From an uncultured Prevotellaceae bacterium (lineage in GTDB: Bacteria; Bacteroidota; Bacteroidia; Bacteroidales; Muribaculaceae), in contig ONGE01000003.1 in the NCBI GenBank assembly GCA_900317325.1, positions 57,159 to 121,158 on the forward strand: 64,000 bases of DNA, read 5' to 3'. The position numbers and the translations under genes were made by a program. Shown piece after piece: positions 35,063 to 44,069 of the stretch; position 1 is the first letter of the stretch; every line of letters begins with the position of its first letter. The notes beneath the pieces were generated by a model. The model saw nothing but the letters and a program-made list of their open reading frames with translations. It was not told the DNA's origin and did no database searches.

Positions 35063-37375
35063 TTACCTGATGACTGCAATCTTGGTCACCACGGCCTCAC
35101 CGCTGCCATTGGCTTGAGAGCAGAGCACCATATAAACACCGGTCTTGACACGCTCGCCGTTCTGGTCGCAGCAATTCCAAGTGGCCATGCCACCGGTCGA
35201 CTTGAGCTGGCGAATGACAAAGCCGCTGGCATCGGCTATCTTGATCAGGGAGTTATCCATCAGGCCCATAATCGTCACGTCGGACATGAAGTCGGGACGA
35301 ACGGGGTTGGGATAAGCATAGATGTTATCATAGGTGGGTTCGGCGGGACTGGAGTCACTGAAGTACTCATACAAGCCTGCCGGTGTGGTCAAATACACCG
35401 AATTACTGTTGGGGTTGCAGCACACCTGGTAAACCGTGTTAGACGACAGGGGGCTGTTCGTCATGTTGAAACGGTTGATGATCTTGGTGCCGTCGGCACT
35501 CACCAGGAACAGACCCGACGACTGCGTGGCGATCCACTTGCGATTGGCGCCATCAACGGCAATGTCATTGACTTGGATACCGTCCAGCAGATAATCGGCC
35601 ATACCGGTACCGTCGTTGCGCGGCACTTTAATGCGATTGACCCTGAAGTCGTTAGAGAATGCCTGTGCTGGATTGAATGTGATGACACCCTCGGTACATC
35701 CCATCCACACAATGCCGTTCAGATCCTCGGCAAAGCACATGATATTGGTCCAGGCAAACGACTGACCGTCCTGGTCGATGAGCTTATTGTAGGAAGCCTG
35801 TTGCGGACGCGACGACAAGCCGTCATCAGTAACCCAGAAGAATACCGGCATTTCGAAATCGCCATCGGTAAACACCTTGATGTCGTGATTGTTGTAACGG
35901 GTTGAGAGGAAACGGCCTCGCTGTGAATGACCGGTATAGATGCCGTCTATCTCGAGAGTCATCCAATCTTCGGCCGTAGTCTGGTTGAGTTTAGCCTTAG
36001 CAGCGGGCAGCACCATCACATAGTTTTCCTTGTTCTCATAGGGCTGAACGACCCACACATTGCCGTTGCGGTCAATGCTCGTGATGGGATGCATCGAGTA
36101 GCTCTTCTTGATCGGGCTGTTCGTGTTGTCATACTTGAAGACAATCTCATCGTTCACCACCTTGAGCAGACCGTCTCGCCAAGTGCCCAGGAAATAGGTG
36201 TCGGGAGCATCGGGCAGGAACTCAACCCAATAGCATCCGTTCTTGGGGGCATCGTCGGGGGTCACATCAGTCCACTTGATGCCGTCAAAAGTGTTGACGG
36301 CGGTGGGGGTTGTAGCCGAGAAGAAGCCGTTGGCACTGGGCGGGGTCACATACAGCAGGTCATTAGGCTTGTTGTAAGTCATCCAGAATGGGGTCGAGAA
36401 CGACAAGGCATTGGGAAGATAGAAACCGCCCTTCCCGACAATGTGAAGGCCTTGAACACCGGCAGCCCACACATCGCCCTGTCCTGCAGGGTGAGCGCTG
36501 CATATCTCGTCCTCCACGTCAAGAGGTTCAGCATTTCCGCCATCGAGGCCGGTCTTATAACACAGTCCCAGACCCGGAACGTTGAGCAGATAACCGTTAA
36601 CAGTTGACTGAGGAGTGATAGAACTACCCATGATGATTGTAGAGGGAACGAAATTGAGAGTGCCGTCATCCAGCTCTTCAATTTTGGTCTGGAATGTCCA
36701 TCCCGTCATGCAGAAGAAGGTTTGGTCATCGATGGGCCATATACGGCAGTTGACCTTGCTATTGGTGGCTAGCGTGAACGATGACAAGAGCTCATGGTAC
36801 TCGTCGGCAAAACCATAATAGAATTTGTCGGCAGTGGACAGCAGCAGGTAGTCACCCACCTGAGCCACCGATACCATGGGTTCGCCATAAAGATGAGACT
36901 CCTTGATGACAAACTTACTATCTTCAATCACTGCATAGCCGAAGTCGGTGGCAAGATAAATCAGCCCGGGGCCAAAGGTTACGTCATTGATTTTCTTGCC
37001 CGCAGTCATCACAGCATCCTTGATCTCGGGCATATTCACCACTTCGCCGTTTGACTTGATCACGTCGATGTTGGAGTTGCTGTAAACAACCACCAGATAG
37101 TCCTTGACCTTGTTATAGTAAATCTGCGAAATGGTCATGTCGCTCAGGTCGTTGATCACGCTCAGCGACTCGTTCTCGTTGGTTTCCTTGTCCAGGCGGA
37201 ACAGGTTGTCACCCGCCAGATAGTAAACATAAAGCCTGGTCTCGACAACCGACTTCACGTTGGTCCCGACAAACGGCACATGAAGGCGCCAATCGCCCAC
37301 ACCATTCTGAGCTGCCGCGAGCAGCGACATCAACGAAACGAACACCAGCAAAAATATCTTCTTAGCCATTTTCAT
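35063..37375 (-). CDS. porZ: PorZ-like type IX secretion beta-propeller protein
   Basis: 770 residues from the ATG at 37375; a start 60 residues earlier lacks a signal peptide. After the signal (ending LLAAAQ) come two seven-bladed beta-propeller regions of the two-component-regulator type (about 25-380 and 380-690). A C-terminal type IX secretion domain follows, starting near YAYPNPVRPDF and ending GVYMVLCSQAN..VVTKIAVIR. This layout matches Porphyromonas PorZ, a surface part of the PorU-PorV-PorQ-PorZ attachment complex that delivers anionic lipopolysaccharide to T9SS cargo. It implies a T9SS in this organism, though no other T9SS gene is in the window. Confidence 0.8.
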   Translation of the reverse strand: MKMAKKIFLLVFVSLMSLLAAAQNGVGDWRLHVPFVGTNVKSVVETRLYVYYLAGDNLFRLDKETNENESLSVINDLSDMTISQIYYNKVKDYLVVVYSNSNIDVIKSNGEVVNMPEIKDAVMTAGKKINDVTFGPGLIYLATDFGYAVIEDSKFVIKESHLYGEPMVSVAQVGDYLLLSTADKFYYGFADEYHELLSSFTLATNSKVNCRIWPIDDQTFFCMTGWTFQTKIEELDDGTLNFVPSTIIMGSSITPQSTVNGYLLNVPGLGLCYKTGLDGGNAEPLDVEDEICSAHPAGQGDVWAAGVQGLHIVGKGGFYLPNALSFSTPFWMTYNKPNDLLYVTPPSANGFFSATTPTAVNTFDGIKWTDVTPDDAPKNGCYWVEFLPDAPDTYFLGTWRDGLLKVVNDEIVFKYDNTNSPIKKSYSMHPITSIDRNGNVWVVQPYENKENYVMVLPAAKAKLNQTTAEDWMTLEIDGIYTGHSQRGRFLSTRYNNHDIKVFTDGDFEMPVFFWVTDDGLSSRPQQASYNKLIDQDGQSFAWTNIMCFAEDLNGIVWMGCTEGVITFNPAQAFSNDFRVNRIKVPRNDGTGMADYLLDGIQVNDIAVDGANRKWIATQSSGLFLVSADGTKIINRFNMTNSPLSSNTVYQVCCNPNSNSVYLTTPAGLYEYFSDSSPAEPTYDNIYAYPNPVRPDFMSDVTIMGLMDNSLIKIADASGFVIRQLKSTGGMATWNCCDQNGERVKTGVYMVLCSQANGSGEAVVTKIAVIR

Positions 37376-37520
37376 TCTTTTTTCTTGACGTGAATAGTTA
37401 CAACAGGAAGCCGCAATGGCTTCTTTATGATTATTTATAACGTAAACACCACCCCGAAAATTGTGCAGCCCCCTGATTATCCGCAAAACACAAGCCAGTG
37501 CCGCATCAAGTGAGACAACA

Positions 37521-37579
37521 AACGCGACAAGCACAAGTAATTGATCATTAGCCAACTACGTTGTGCTTGTCGCGTTTTT
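37521..37579. terminator. Long stem-loop between porZ and the aminotransferase
   Basis: A perfect 16-bp inverted repeat (37521-37536 with 37561-37576, AACGCGACAAGCACAA) with a 24-nt loop. TTTTT follows on the plus strand, and GTTTGTTG on the minus strand, where the aminotransferase transcript ends. Confidence 0.65.
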
Positions 37580-37617
37580 ACTATCCTGATAGACCGCTAG
37601 TGCAGTCTTGAGATGTG

Positions 37618-38811
37618 TCAGGCGAGTTTGGCGAGGGCGGCGGCGATGCGCTTAGCGGCCTCGATCAGGTTCTCGTCGCTGGTGGCGTAGCTCAGGCGGA
37701 TATAACCCGGGCAGCAGAATGCGCTACCGGCAACGGTGGCGACATGAGCCTCGTTCAACAGATAGAGGGCGAGGTCGTTATCGTCGTTGATGACGGTATC
37801 ACCGTAACGCTTGCCGTAGTAATGTTCTACCCTGGGGAAGGCGTAGAAGGCACCGTCAGGCATGTTGAGCTCGAAACCGGGGATTTCCTGCAGCAGGCCC
37901 ACGATGAGGTTGCGACGGCGCTCAAAGGCGACACGCATCTCCTCAACGCAATCCTGCGAACTGTTATAGGCGGCCTCGGCAGCCTTCTGGGCGATTGATG
38001 AAACGCCGCTGGTGTACTGGCCCTGCAGCTTGGTCACGGCCTTGGCCACCCATGCGGGTGCAGCAATGTAACCGATGCGGTAACCCGTCATGGCGTAAGA
38101 TTTGGATACACCGTTGACGATAACCACCTGGTCCTTGATAGCCTCGAACTGAGCCAGCGACTCGTGCTTGCCCACGTAGTTGATGTGCTCATAGATCTCA
38201 TCGGCGATAACCATCACATTGGGATGACGCTCAAGCATCTCGGCGATGGCTTTCAGCTCGTCATAGGTGTAGATGGCGCCGCTGGGGTTGCTGGGCGAGC
38301 AAACGACGATGACCCGGGTCTTATCGGTCATGACGGCTTCCAGCTCGGCAGCAGTCACCTTGAAGTTCTTCTCCATGCTCGAGGGCAGCAACACATTCTT
38401 GCCACCGGTGAGATTGACCATCTGCATGTAGCTTACCCATGCGGGAGTGGGAATAATCACCTCGTCACCGGGGTTGACAAGTGCCATGATGGCGTTGCAC
38501 AGCTCGTGCTTGGCACCGTTACCGATCACAATCTGGTCCGGGGTGTATTCCAAGCCGTTCTCGCGGCGCAGTTTCTCGCACACGGCCTGACGCAGCGACA
38601 GGTAACCGGGCACGGGAGAATAGAACGAGTAGTTGTCATCGATAGCCTGCTTGGCGGCAGCCTTGATGTGGTCGGGGGTGAAGAAGTCGGGTTCGCCCAC
38701 CGAGAGGTTAATCACATCCACGCCCTGAGCGCGCAGCTCGCTGCTCTTTTGTGACATGGCCAGGGTGGCACTGGGTGCCAGTGCGTTAATACGGTCCGAA
38801 AGTCGGTTCAT
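37618..38811 (-). CDS. Class I pyridoxal-phosphate aminotransferase (aspartate-type)
   Basis: 397 residues, fold-type I. Key residues are visible: N175 (SPSNPSG), D204 (VIADEIYEH), the PLP lysine K237 (GVSKSYAMTG) and R245. It is of the Thermus/Bacillus AspC type that uses aspartate and often aromatic or prephenate-like acceptors in the cytoplasm. No pathway partner is adjacent, so the exact amino acid is not set. It has a good promoter of its own. Confidence 0.92.
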   Translation of the reverse strand: MNRLSDRINALAPSATLAMSQKSSELRAQGVDVINLSVGEPDFFTPDHIKAAAKQAIDDNYSFYSPVPGYLSLRQAVCEKLRRENGLEYTPDQIVIGNGAKHELCNAIMALVNPGDEVIIPTPAWVSYMQMVNLTGGKNVLLPSSMEKNFKVTAAELEAVMTDKTRVIVVCSPSNPSGAIYTYDELKAIAEMLERHPNVMVIADEIYEHINYVGKHESLAQFEAIKDQVVIVNGVSKSYAMTGYRIGYIAAPAWVAKAVTKLQGQYTSGVSSIAQKAAEAAYNSSQDCVEEMRVAFERRRNLIVGLLQEIPGFELNMPDGAFYAFPRVEHYYGKRYGDTVINDDNDLALYLLNEAHVATVAGSAFCCPGYIRLSYATSDENLIEAAKRIAAALAKLA

Positions 38812-38872
38812 TGCTTTATCAGTTTAAAGTAGTAAGTTTTTAGTTTTAAGTTAATTAGTCAGTTCGTTGCTG

Positions 38873-38903
38873 CAAAGATACGGCTTTTTCCGTTAACACG
38901 CAA
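38873..38903 (-). promoter_or_regulatory. Promoter for the aminotransferase
   Basis: Minus-strand TTG (38903-38901) and TATCTTTG (38880-38873), with a leader of about 55 nt to the ATG at 38811. Confidence 0.6.
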
Positions 38904-38954
38904 CAATTCCAGCACCAATTAGCCCAATTAGTATAATTAGTCCAATGGGACCAA

Positions 38955-39920
38955 TCAGCCACGGTCAGTTTTCGCCACCACCCTGCCGTTCACGACCTTG
39001 AAGCGGCGGTCAAACTCCTCGCGCGTGCGTTTCCAGCGGTTATGGCTCCACAGCCAGTACTGCGGCGCGCGGTTGATGGTCTGCTCCATGCGCCGGAAGA
39101 AGTCGTCGGTCAGTTCAAACTCGCCAAATGTCGACGGGTCGCGTGTGATGACCTGGAACTCGCACTCGTAGCGCCCGCGCCCCACGCGTTTCACGTCCAC
39201 ATAGACGACCGCTTGGTTCTGGGAGTGGACAATGCGTTCGATGCCGGTGAACACGGGGGTGTCGGGGTGGTTGAGGAAGGTGAGCCAATGGTGGATGTTT
39301 TCCCACTTCGGCACCTGGTCGTTGATATATCCCAGTATCGTGGGACGGCCATCGCGCTTGTTGCCGATAATCCAGCGCAGGGTCTCGGTCTTGGATACGT
39401 TGTCAGAACCCATGCGGCTGCGTGCCTTCAACACGACACGGTTCATCACCTCGTTCTCGAGCGGATGGTAAATCTGTCCCATGACCGTATTGTTGGTGAT
39501 CAGCGGACGCACCCACAGCACGAGCGAGGACACCCATTCCCAGTTGCCGTAGTGGCCCAGCAGCAAGGCGACCGACTGGCCGCTGTTGAGAATCTCGGCC
39601 ACCTTGTCGGCGCCAGTGAACTTTATGCGGCGCATGATGTTCTTGTCGGTGATCGAGGTGTATTTCACCGTCTCGACCAGGATGTCGCAGAAGTGGCGAT
39701 AGAACTGCATCCGCAGTTTTTTGAGTTCCTTATTGCTCTTGTCAGGATAAGCGCTGCTCAGGTTCTTGCTGATCACGCGGTGACGGTAACGCAGCACATA
39801 GGCGATCAGCACAAACAGGATGTCGCTGAACAGGTAATGCAGCCACAACGGCAGCAGCGACAACCCGTACCACGCCCCATAAATCACCCAAAACGCTATT
39901 TTATCAAACGCTTTTTTCAT
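38955..39920 (-). CDS. Lipid A-type lysophospholipid acyltransferase (LpxL/HtrB family)
   Basis: 321 residues from the ATG at 39920; a TTG two codons earlier overlaps the previous stop. An N-terminal membrane helix is followed by the acyltransferase domain with the catalytic HxxxxE/D in LLGHYGNWEW, then the DQVPKWE and VYVDVKRVG blocks. It should add a secondary acyl chain to lipid A or a related lipid at the inner membrane. It starts 2 nt after the DUF2442 gene stop, so it appears to be cotranscribed with a DUF4160/DUF2442 pair that has no obvious envelope role. Confidence 0.9.
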   Translation of the reverse strand: MKKAFDKIAFWVIYGAWYGLSLLPLWLHYLFSDILFVLIAYVLRYRHRVISKNLSSAYPDKSNKELKKLRMQFYRHFCDILVETVKYTSITDKNIMRRIKFTGADKVAEILNSGQSVALLLGHYGNWEWVSSLVLWVRPLITNNTVMGQIYHPLENEVMNRVVLKARSRMGSDNVSKTETLRWIIGNKRDGRPTILGYINDQVPKWENIHHWLTFLNHPDTPVFTGIERIVHSQNQAVVYVDVKRVGRGRYECEFQVITRDPSTFGEFELTDDFFRRMEQTINRAPQYWLWSHNRWKRTREEFDRRFKVVNGRVVAKTDRG

Positions 39921-39922
39921 TT

Positions 39923-40348
39923 TCAAAAAGTCACATTGATCATCTCCTGTCCCATGCTGTGGATATGACTGAGAATTTCTTGTTCACGCTCTGCCGAAGG
40001 CTTTTTAAAACCATTGATGTAATTGCGCAACAATGATGCATTCATTCCGATGGAGCGGGCAAATTCTGCCACATTAATCTCCTTGTGGGTCAAGAAAAAC
40101 CGTTGCATCGCAGACGGCTCTGCATCGTCATACTCAAAACTCTCAAAACTGATGTCTTCATCTAACTCGCGCCAATGTATGCCTCCAAGACCAAAGGTAT
40201 AATTTGCACGCTCCTCATCTGAAGCAAGTCTTAACTTCGGGTACCACAATAATGACTGGCGATATTCCTGGCCTGATTCATCCTTGCCATAAATATGCTC
40301 GTCATCAAACCATATTTCTATTATTCTCATAGCAACTTTATTTTTCAA
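39923..40348 (-). CDS. DUF2442 protein with C-terminal helix-turn-helix
   Basis: 141 residues, or 135 from the second ATG at 40330 (MRIIEIWFDDEHIYG). Residues 8-65 form DUF2442 and about 85-135 an XRE-like helix-turn-helix (NVAEFARSIGMNASLLRNYINGFKKPS). DUF2442 proteins usually sit beside DUF4160 proteins, and the pair behaves like a toxin-antitoxin or regulatory module by gene neighbourhood. The helix-turn-helix suggests that this is the DNA-binding, antitoxin-like member. The first start overlaps the DUF4160 end by 11 nt. Confidence 0.8.
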   Translation of the reverse strand: MKNKVAMRIIEIWFDDEHIYGKDESGQEYRQSLLWYPKLRLASDEERANYTFGLGGIHWRELDEDISFESFEYDDAEPSAMQRFFLTHKEINVAEFARSIGMNASLLRNYINGFKKPSAEREQEILSHIHSMGQEMINVTF

Positions 40349-40577
40349 AATGTTCCTCCCATCGTTTCACGATAATGTCGGCATTGTCATCAATAACCGT
40401 CTTAATCTTTTTCATGTCACCAGCTTTAATGTTGTGACTTTCAACAAGTATAAATGATGATCCATTCCATTCATACTTAGCCATGCCATCTTTTCCCTCA
40501 ACATGGACATGAACTGGCTCATGTTCCTTGCTGTAAAAGAAGAAAGAGAATCCGAAAAATCTGAATATTTCAGGCAT
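40338..40577 (-). CDS. DUF4160 protein
   Basis: 79 residues. DUF4160 is shown by PEIFRFFGFSFFFYSKEHEP, the histidine-rich HVHVEGKDG and the helix ending KRWEEHF. The family is small, cytoplasmic, and almost always precedes a DUF2442 gene. A toxin-like role has been suggested on context only. It is the first gene of a minus-strand transcript: DUF4160, DUF2442, acyltransferase. Confidence 0.83.
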   Translation of the reverse strand: MPEIFRFFGFSFFFYSKEHEPVHVHVEGKDGMAKYEWNGSSFILVESHNIKAGDMKKIKTVIDDNADIIVKRWEEHFEK

Positions 40578-40606
40578 ATTCTAAAACAACTTGATAAATA
40601 ACACCG

Positions 40607-40637
40607 CAAATATAGGTATTATTTTTGATACCACAAA
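40607..40637 (-). promoter_or_regulatory. Promoter for DUF4160-DUF2442-acyltransferase
   Basis: Minus-strand TTTG (40637-40634) and TATATTTG (40614-40607), with a predicted leader of about 25 nt. No other strong promoter lies between the three genes. Confidence 0.65.
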
Positions 40638-40696
40638 AAGTTTGCTAAAAAATCAAATCATCCCTAATCAACCCGTTTTTCCCATATCTACAAAAC

Positions 40697-40745
40697 AATG
40701 GTGGCGAAACTGCAACCACAAGCCTCGCCACCATTATTATTTACA
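40697..40745. repeat. Perfect inverted repeat in a gene-free spacer
   Basis: An 11-bp stem, AATGGTGGCGA (40697-40707) with its complement at 40735-40745, and a 27-nt loop. No transcript is expected to end here, since flanking genes diverge. No T-run follows. Confidence 0.65.
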
Positions 40746-40816
40746 TTCACATTGTAAGGATTACAGAAAAAGAGTACTGTTAAGGTCTATAACCTTGAAA
40801 TTACGCAGCACCTGGG

Positions 40817-40855
40817 CAATGGAAAATGAAAATTCTTGGTTTTCATTTTCCATTG
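40817..40855. repeat. Perfect 16-bp hairpin upstream of the transporter
   Basis: CAATGGAAAATGAAAA (40817-40832) pairs fully with 40840-40855 around a 7-nt loop. It lies directly upstream of the transporter -7 box, so it is either a DNA operator or the end of an unseen transcript. Confidence 0.7.
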
Positions 40856-40869
40856 CGCTCGGTTTGGAG

Positions 40870-40877
40870 TACCTTTG
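40870..40877 (+). promoter_or_regulatory. -7 box for the transporter gene
   Basis: TACCTTTG, only 8 nt before the ATG at 40886, which implies a leaderless or nearly leaderless message. It rules out the longer frame beginning at 40826. Confidence 0.6.
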
Positions 40878-40885
40878 CAGGCGCT

Positions 40886-41866
40886 ATGAAGACCATCATC
40901 ACTTTTTTGAAGAATTGGACGTTGCCCAGCGCGATTGTGTCGGGCACGGTTATCTATCTCATATTCTATTGGGTGAGGGCCCTTGACCCGGTGAGCGAGG
41001 TGATGGAGCCGATATTCGACACCATCCTGCCACTGTTCATGAGTCTGATCCTGTTCACGACGTTCCTCAGGGTGGACTTCCACAAGATGCGCCCGGCCAT
41101 GTGGCACCTGTGGGTGTCGGTGTTCCAGGTGGCGTTGGTCATATTGCTGGTAGCACTGATCCTGGGCTTTGACATGAAAGGCAAGGACCTGATTCTCATG
41201 GAAGGTATCTTGACGTGCGTCATCTGTCCCGGCGCCAGCGCAGCACCCGTGGTGACGGGCAAGCTAGGCGGTAATCTGGAGACGATGACCAGCTATGTGT
41301 TCCTGTCCAATATCGTGACGGTGTTTGCCGTGCCCGTGGTGTTCCCGCTGATCGACAACGATGTGGACATCAGTTTCTGGACCGCCTTCTGGATGATCAT
41401 GTACAAGGTATTCCTCGTGTTGGTGCTGCCGTTGATAGCCGCCTATCTGGTCAAGCACTACCTGCCGCGTGTGCAGCAACGGCTGGTGGCCATCCAGGAC
41501 CTGTCGTTCTACATGTGGGGCATCTCGCTGACCATCGTCACGGGTTGCACGGTTAAGAACATCATCAACAGCGGCGCCCCCCTGGTGTTCCTGCTTACCA
41601 TCGCCATCGTGTCGCTGCTCATCTGCCTGGCACAGTTCGCCGTGGGTCGCTACATCGGGCACTTCTTCGGCACTGTCATCGAGAGCGGACAGGGACTTGG
41701 GCAGAAGAACACCGCCTTTGCAGTGTGGATTGCCTACACTTACCTCAGCCCCTTGTCGGTGGCTGGCCCTGGCTGCTACATCCTGTGGCAGAACGCCATC
41801 AACAGCCTGGAAATTTGGCACCACCGCAAAGTAACTGAGCGACAACAGATAAAAGGAAAACAATAA
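40886..41866 (+). CDS. Bile acid:sodium symporter-like (BASS/ArsB-type) transporter
   Basis: 326 residues from the ATG at 40886, with about 10 membrane helices. Helix 4 carries the CVICPGASAAPVVTGKLGGN block, with the polar crossover expected for the BASS fold, and the QKNTAFAVWIAYTYLSP block marks the second crossover. Inner membrane. Bacteroidota members transport unknown anions, and bile acids are only one option. Its promoter overlaps the start region. There is no neighbour in the same pathway. Confidence 0.8.
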   Translation: MKTIITFLKNWTLPSAIVSGTVIYLIFYWVRALDPVSEVMEPIFDTILPLFMSLILFTTFLRVDFHKMRPAMWHLWVSVFQVALVILLVALILGFDMKGKDLILMEGILTCVICPGASAAPVVTGKLGGNLETMTSYVFLSNIVTVFAVPVVFPLIDNDVDISFWTAFWMIMYKVFLVLVLPLIAAYLVKHYLPRVQQRLVAIQDLSFYMWGISLTIVTGCTVKNIINSGAPLVFLLTIAIVSLLICLAQFAVGRYIGHFFGTVIESGQGLGQKNTAFAVWIAYTYLSPLSVAGPGCYILWQNAINSLEIWHHRKVTERQQIKGKQ

Positions 41867-41946
41867 GTACAATAAGCACAATGACATCGGCGCTCTTGCT
41901 TAAAAAGACAACTCGCACAACTATAACAACTTTTTGTTGATGAGTC

Positions 41947-42432
41947 ATGAATAAATTGATCAATCCATATCTTGAAAAAGAGGGATACAACTGCTTCGGT
42001 TGTAGCCCAACGAATCCCATCGGCCTTCATCTGGAATTCTGGGAAGACGGCGAAGAGGTCGTGACCACCTGGTCGCCCTGCGTTAACTACGACGGTTGGG
42101 TAGAGACCTTGCACGGCGGCATCATCAGCACACTCATCGACGAACTCGCCAATTGGGTGCTCTCGCGCCGCTTGCAGTGTGCAGGCGTAACGACTAAGCT
42201 GGAAGTGAAATTTCGCCGTCCTGTTTCGACCCGTGACCCGCAGATCACCCTTCGCGGCCGCATCACGGGCAACGTGAAGAATTTCTACACCGTGCATGTC
42301 ACCCTGCATGACAGCCAAGGGCGCCTGTGCGACGAGGGCGACGTCACCTATTGCATGTTCGGCAAGGAGCGTTCCCGAGAAATGGGCTTTACCTCCTGTC
42401 TCACCGAGGAAGAATCAGCTAACACTATTTGA
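41947..42432 (+). CDS. PaaI-family hotdog thioesterase
   Basis: 161 residues, a single hotdog domain (about 40-145) with the active-site block LHGGIISTLIDELANWV and the strand KLEVKFRRPV. An N-terminal CFGC motif (YNCFGCSPTNPIGL) is typical of this subgroup and may bind metal. Likely an acyl-CoA thioesterase in the cytoplasm; substrate unknown. The last 8 nt overlap the 3' end of the convergent lpxB gene. Confidence 0.87.
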   Translation: MNKLINPYLEKEGYNCFGCSPTNPIGLHLEFWEDGEEVVTTWSPCVNYDGWVETLHGGIISTLIDELANWVLSRRLQCAGVTTKLEVKFRRPVSTRDPQITLRGRITGNVKNFYTVHVTLHDSQGRLCDEGDVTYCMFGKERSREMGFTSCLTEEESANTI

Positions 42433-43561
42433 TTGACGGCACCGAAGCCGTTATCAGACGAGCGGCGGTGGCGGTACAGATGTCGGTACCCAAGCGGTCG
42501 GCCAGGCGGCGGTAGCCGTCGAGCATGGCGGTGCGTTGATCGGTGTCACCCAGCAATTGAGTCAAGTGGCCGTCGATACTGTCCACGGTGCAGAGATGCA
42601 TCAGCAGCTCGGGAATCACTGGCTCGTCAGTAATGAGGTTGGGTAGCGTGACGTATTTTCCTGATAACAATCGACGATAGAAATTATAGGACCACTTGCT
42701 GCCGTTGAAGCGGTAGCAGGCGACTTGCGGTGTGCCCAACAGCGCCGTCTCGAGGGTTGCCGTGCCTGAGGTCACGATTGCTGCGCGGGCGTGATGAACG
42801 AGCGGATAGGTCGCGTCACGCAGTACGGGAACAGCCTTGCCGCCCATGACGTCGCTATAGAGTTCGTCGTTGATGCTGGGGGCCCCGGCAATGACGGCCT
42901 GATACTCTGGATGACGTGCTGCAGCCTCGAGCATCAAGGGCAGGTTGTCGCGGATTTCACGCACGCGTGAACCCGGCACAAGGGCGATGATGGGACGGTC
43001 GGGAAGGCCGTTCTCGGTAATGAAACGGGCAAAATCGGGGAAGTCCTTGCTCGCATCGGCCACTTCCTGAACAGTGGGGTTTCCCACATAGGTCGCCTTA
43101 TAACCTCGCTCGCGGTACCAGTCAGATTCAAAGGGCAGGATGCAGTACATGTGATCAACATAGCGACGGATATCCTTGACCCGCCACTCCTTCCACACCC
43201 ACACCTTGGGCGAAATGAAGTAATGCACGGGAATGCCCAGATTATGGGCATATTTAGCCACCTTGAGATTGAATGAGGGATAATCGACCAGAATCACCGC
43301 CGACGGTTGCCACTCATCGATTGCCCGACGAGCGGTGCCCAAGAAACCGAGGATTTTTCCCAAGTGCTTCACCACATCCATGAAACCCATGTAGGCCATG
43401 TCGCGGTAATGGATGATGGGCTGCACACCCGCTTGTGCGGCCATCAGGTCGCCACCCAGGAAACGGAACTCGGCCTGCTGGTCTTCCTGCTTGAGCGATG
43501 CCATCAGATGGGAGGCGTGCAGGTCGCCCGAAGCTTCACCGGCGATGAGGAAATACTTCAT
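42425..43561 (-). CDS. lpxB: Lipid-A-disaccharide synthase
   Basis: 378 residues, the normal LpxB (GT19) length. It joins UDP-diacylglucosamine to lipid X to form the lipid A disaccharide at the inner-membrane face. Family blocks: LIAGEASGDLHASHLM at the N-terminus, the DYPSFNLKVAKYA and SPKVWVWKEWR blocks, ALVPGSRVREI and TSGTATLETAL. The start overlaps the folA stop by 4 nt, so it is made from the same message as folA and thyA. Confidence 0.96.
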   Translation of the reverse strand: MKYFLIAGEASGDLHASHLMASLKQEDQQAEFRFLGGDLMAAQAGVQPIIHYRDMAYMGFMDVVKHLGKILGFLGTARRAIDEWQPSAVILVDYPSFNLKVAKYAHNLGIPVHYFISPKVWVWKEWRVKDIRRYVDHMYCILPFESDWYRERGYKATYVGNPTVQEVADASKDFPDFARFITENGLPDRPIIALVPGSRVREIRDNLPLMLEAAARHPEYQAVIAGAPSINDELYSDVMGGKAVPVLRDATYPLVHHARAAIVTSGTATLETALLGTPQVACYRFNGSKWSYNFYRRLLSGKYVTLPNLITDEPVIPELLMHLCTVDSIDGHLTQLLGDTDQRTAMLDGYRRLADRLGTDICTATAARLITASVPSIK

Positions 43562-44055
43562 GATAAACGTCGTTTCAGGGTAATGAAATCAAACTCGTAG
43601 GCATTGCGGTGGTCGCTCTTGTGATGCTCGCGGCTCACTTCCTGCCACTCATTCATGTCCAATGCGGGAAAGAACACGTCGGCACTTGCCCAACGCGCAT
43701 GAATCATGGTGAGGTGCAACACCTCGACCAGCGGCAGGGTTTGCTCATAGACGTCGGCACCGCCGATAACAAAAACCGTATCGGTCTCTGCAGCAGCAAT
43801 GGCATCCTCCACACTGTGCACCACAGTCACACCGGGGTATTGCCAAGCGGCATTACGGGTGATGACGATATTCTGGCGCCCCGGCAAAGGACGGCGCGGG
43901 AAGGATTCAAAAGTCTTACGCCCCATAATGATGCTGGAACCCATGGTCACCTCCTTAAAGTGCTTCATGTCGGCCGGCAAATGGCACAGCAGGTCACCTT
44001 GGCGTCCAATGGCCCCATTCTCGTCAATCGCAACTATCGCTTCAATCGATTTCAT
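43558..44055 (-). CDS. folA: Dihydrofolate reductase
   Basis: 165 residues from the ATG at 44055; five more codons are possible. It reduces dihydrofolate with NADPH in the cytoplasm. Visible blocks: IVAIDENGAIGRQGDLLCHLP (acidic active-site Asp replaced in sequence by the usual H-L-P-A-D), IIMGRKTFESFP, VITRN and VIGGADVY. It lies directly after thyA, whose product is the dihydrofolate it recycles, so the order thyA-folA makes pathway sense. Confidence 0.95.
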   Translation of the reverse strand: MKSIEAIVAIDENGAIGRQGDLLCHLPADMKHFKEVTMGSSIIMGRKTFESFPRRPLPGRQNIVITRNAAWQYPGVTVVHSVEDAIAAAETDTVFVIGGADVYEQTLPLVEVLHLTMIHARWASADVFFPALDMNEWQEVSREHHKSDHRNAYEFDFITLKRRLS

Positions 44056-44069
44056 CAGTTCTTTGATCA

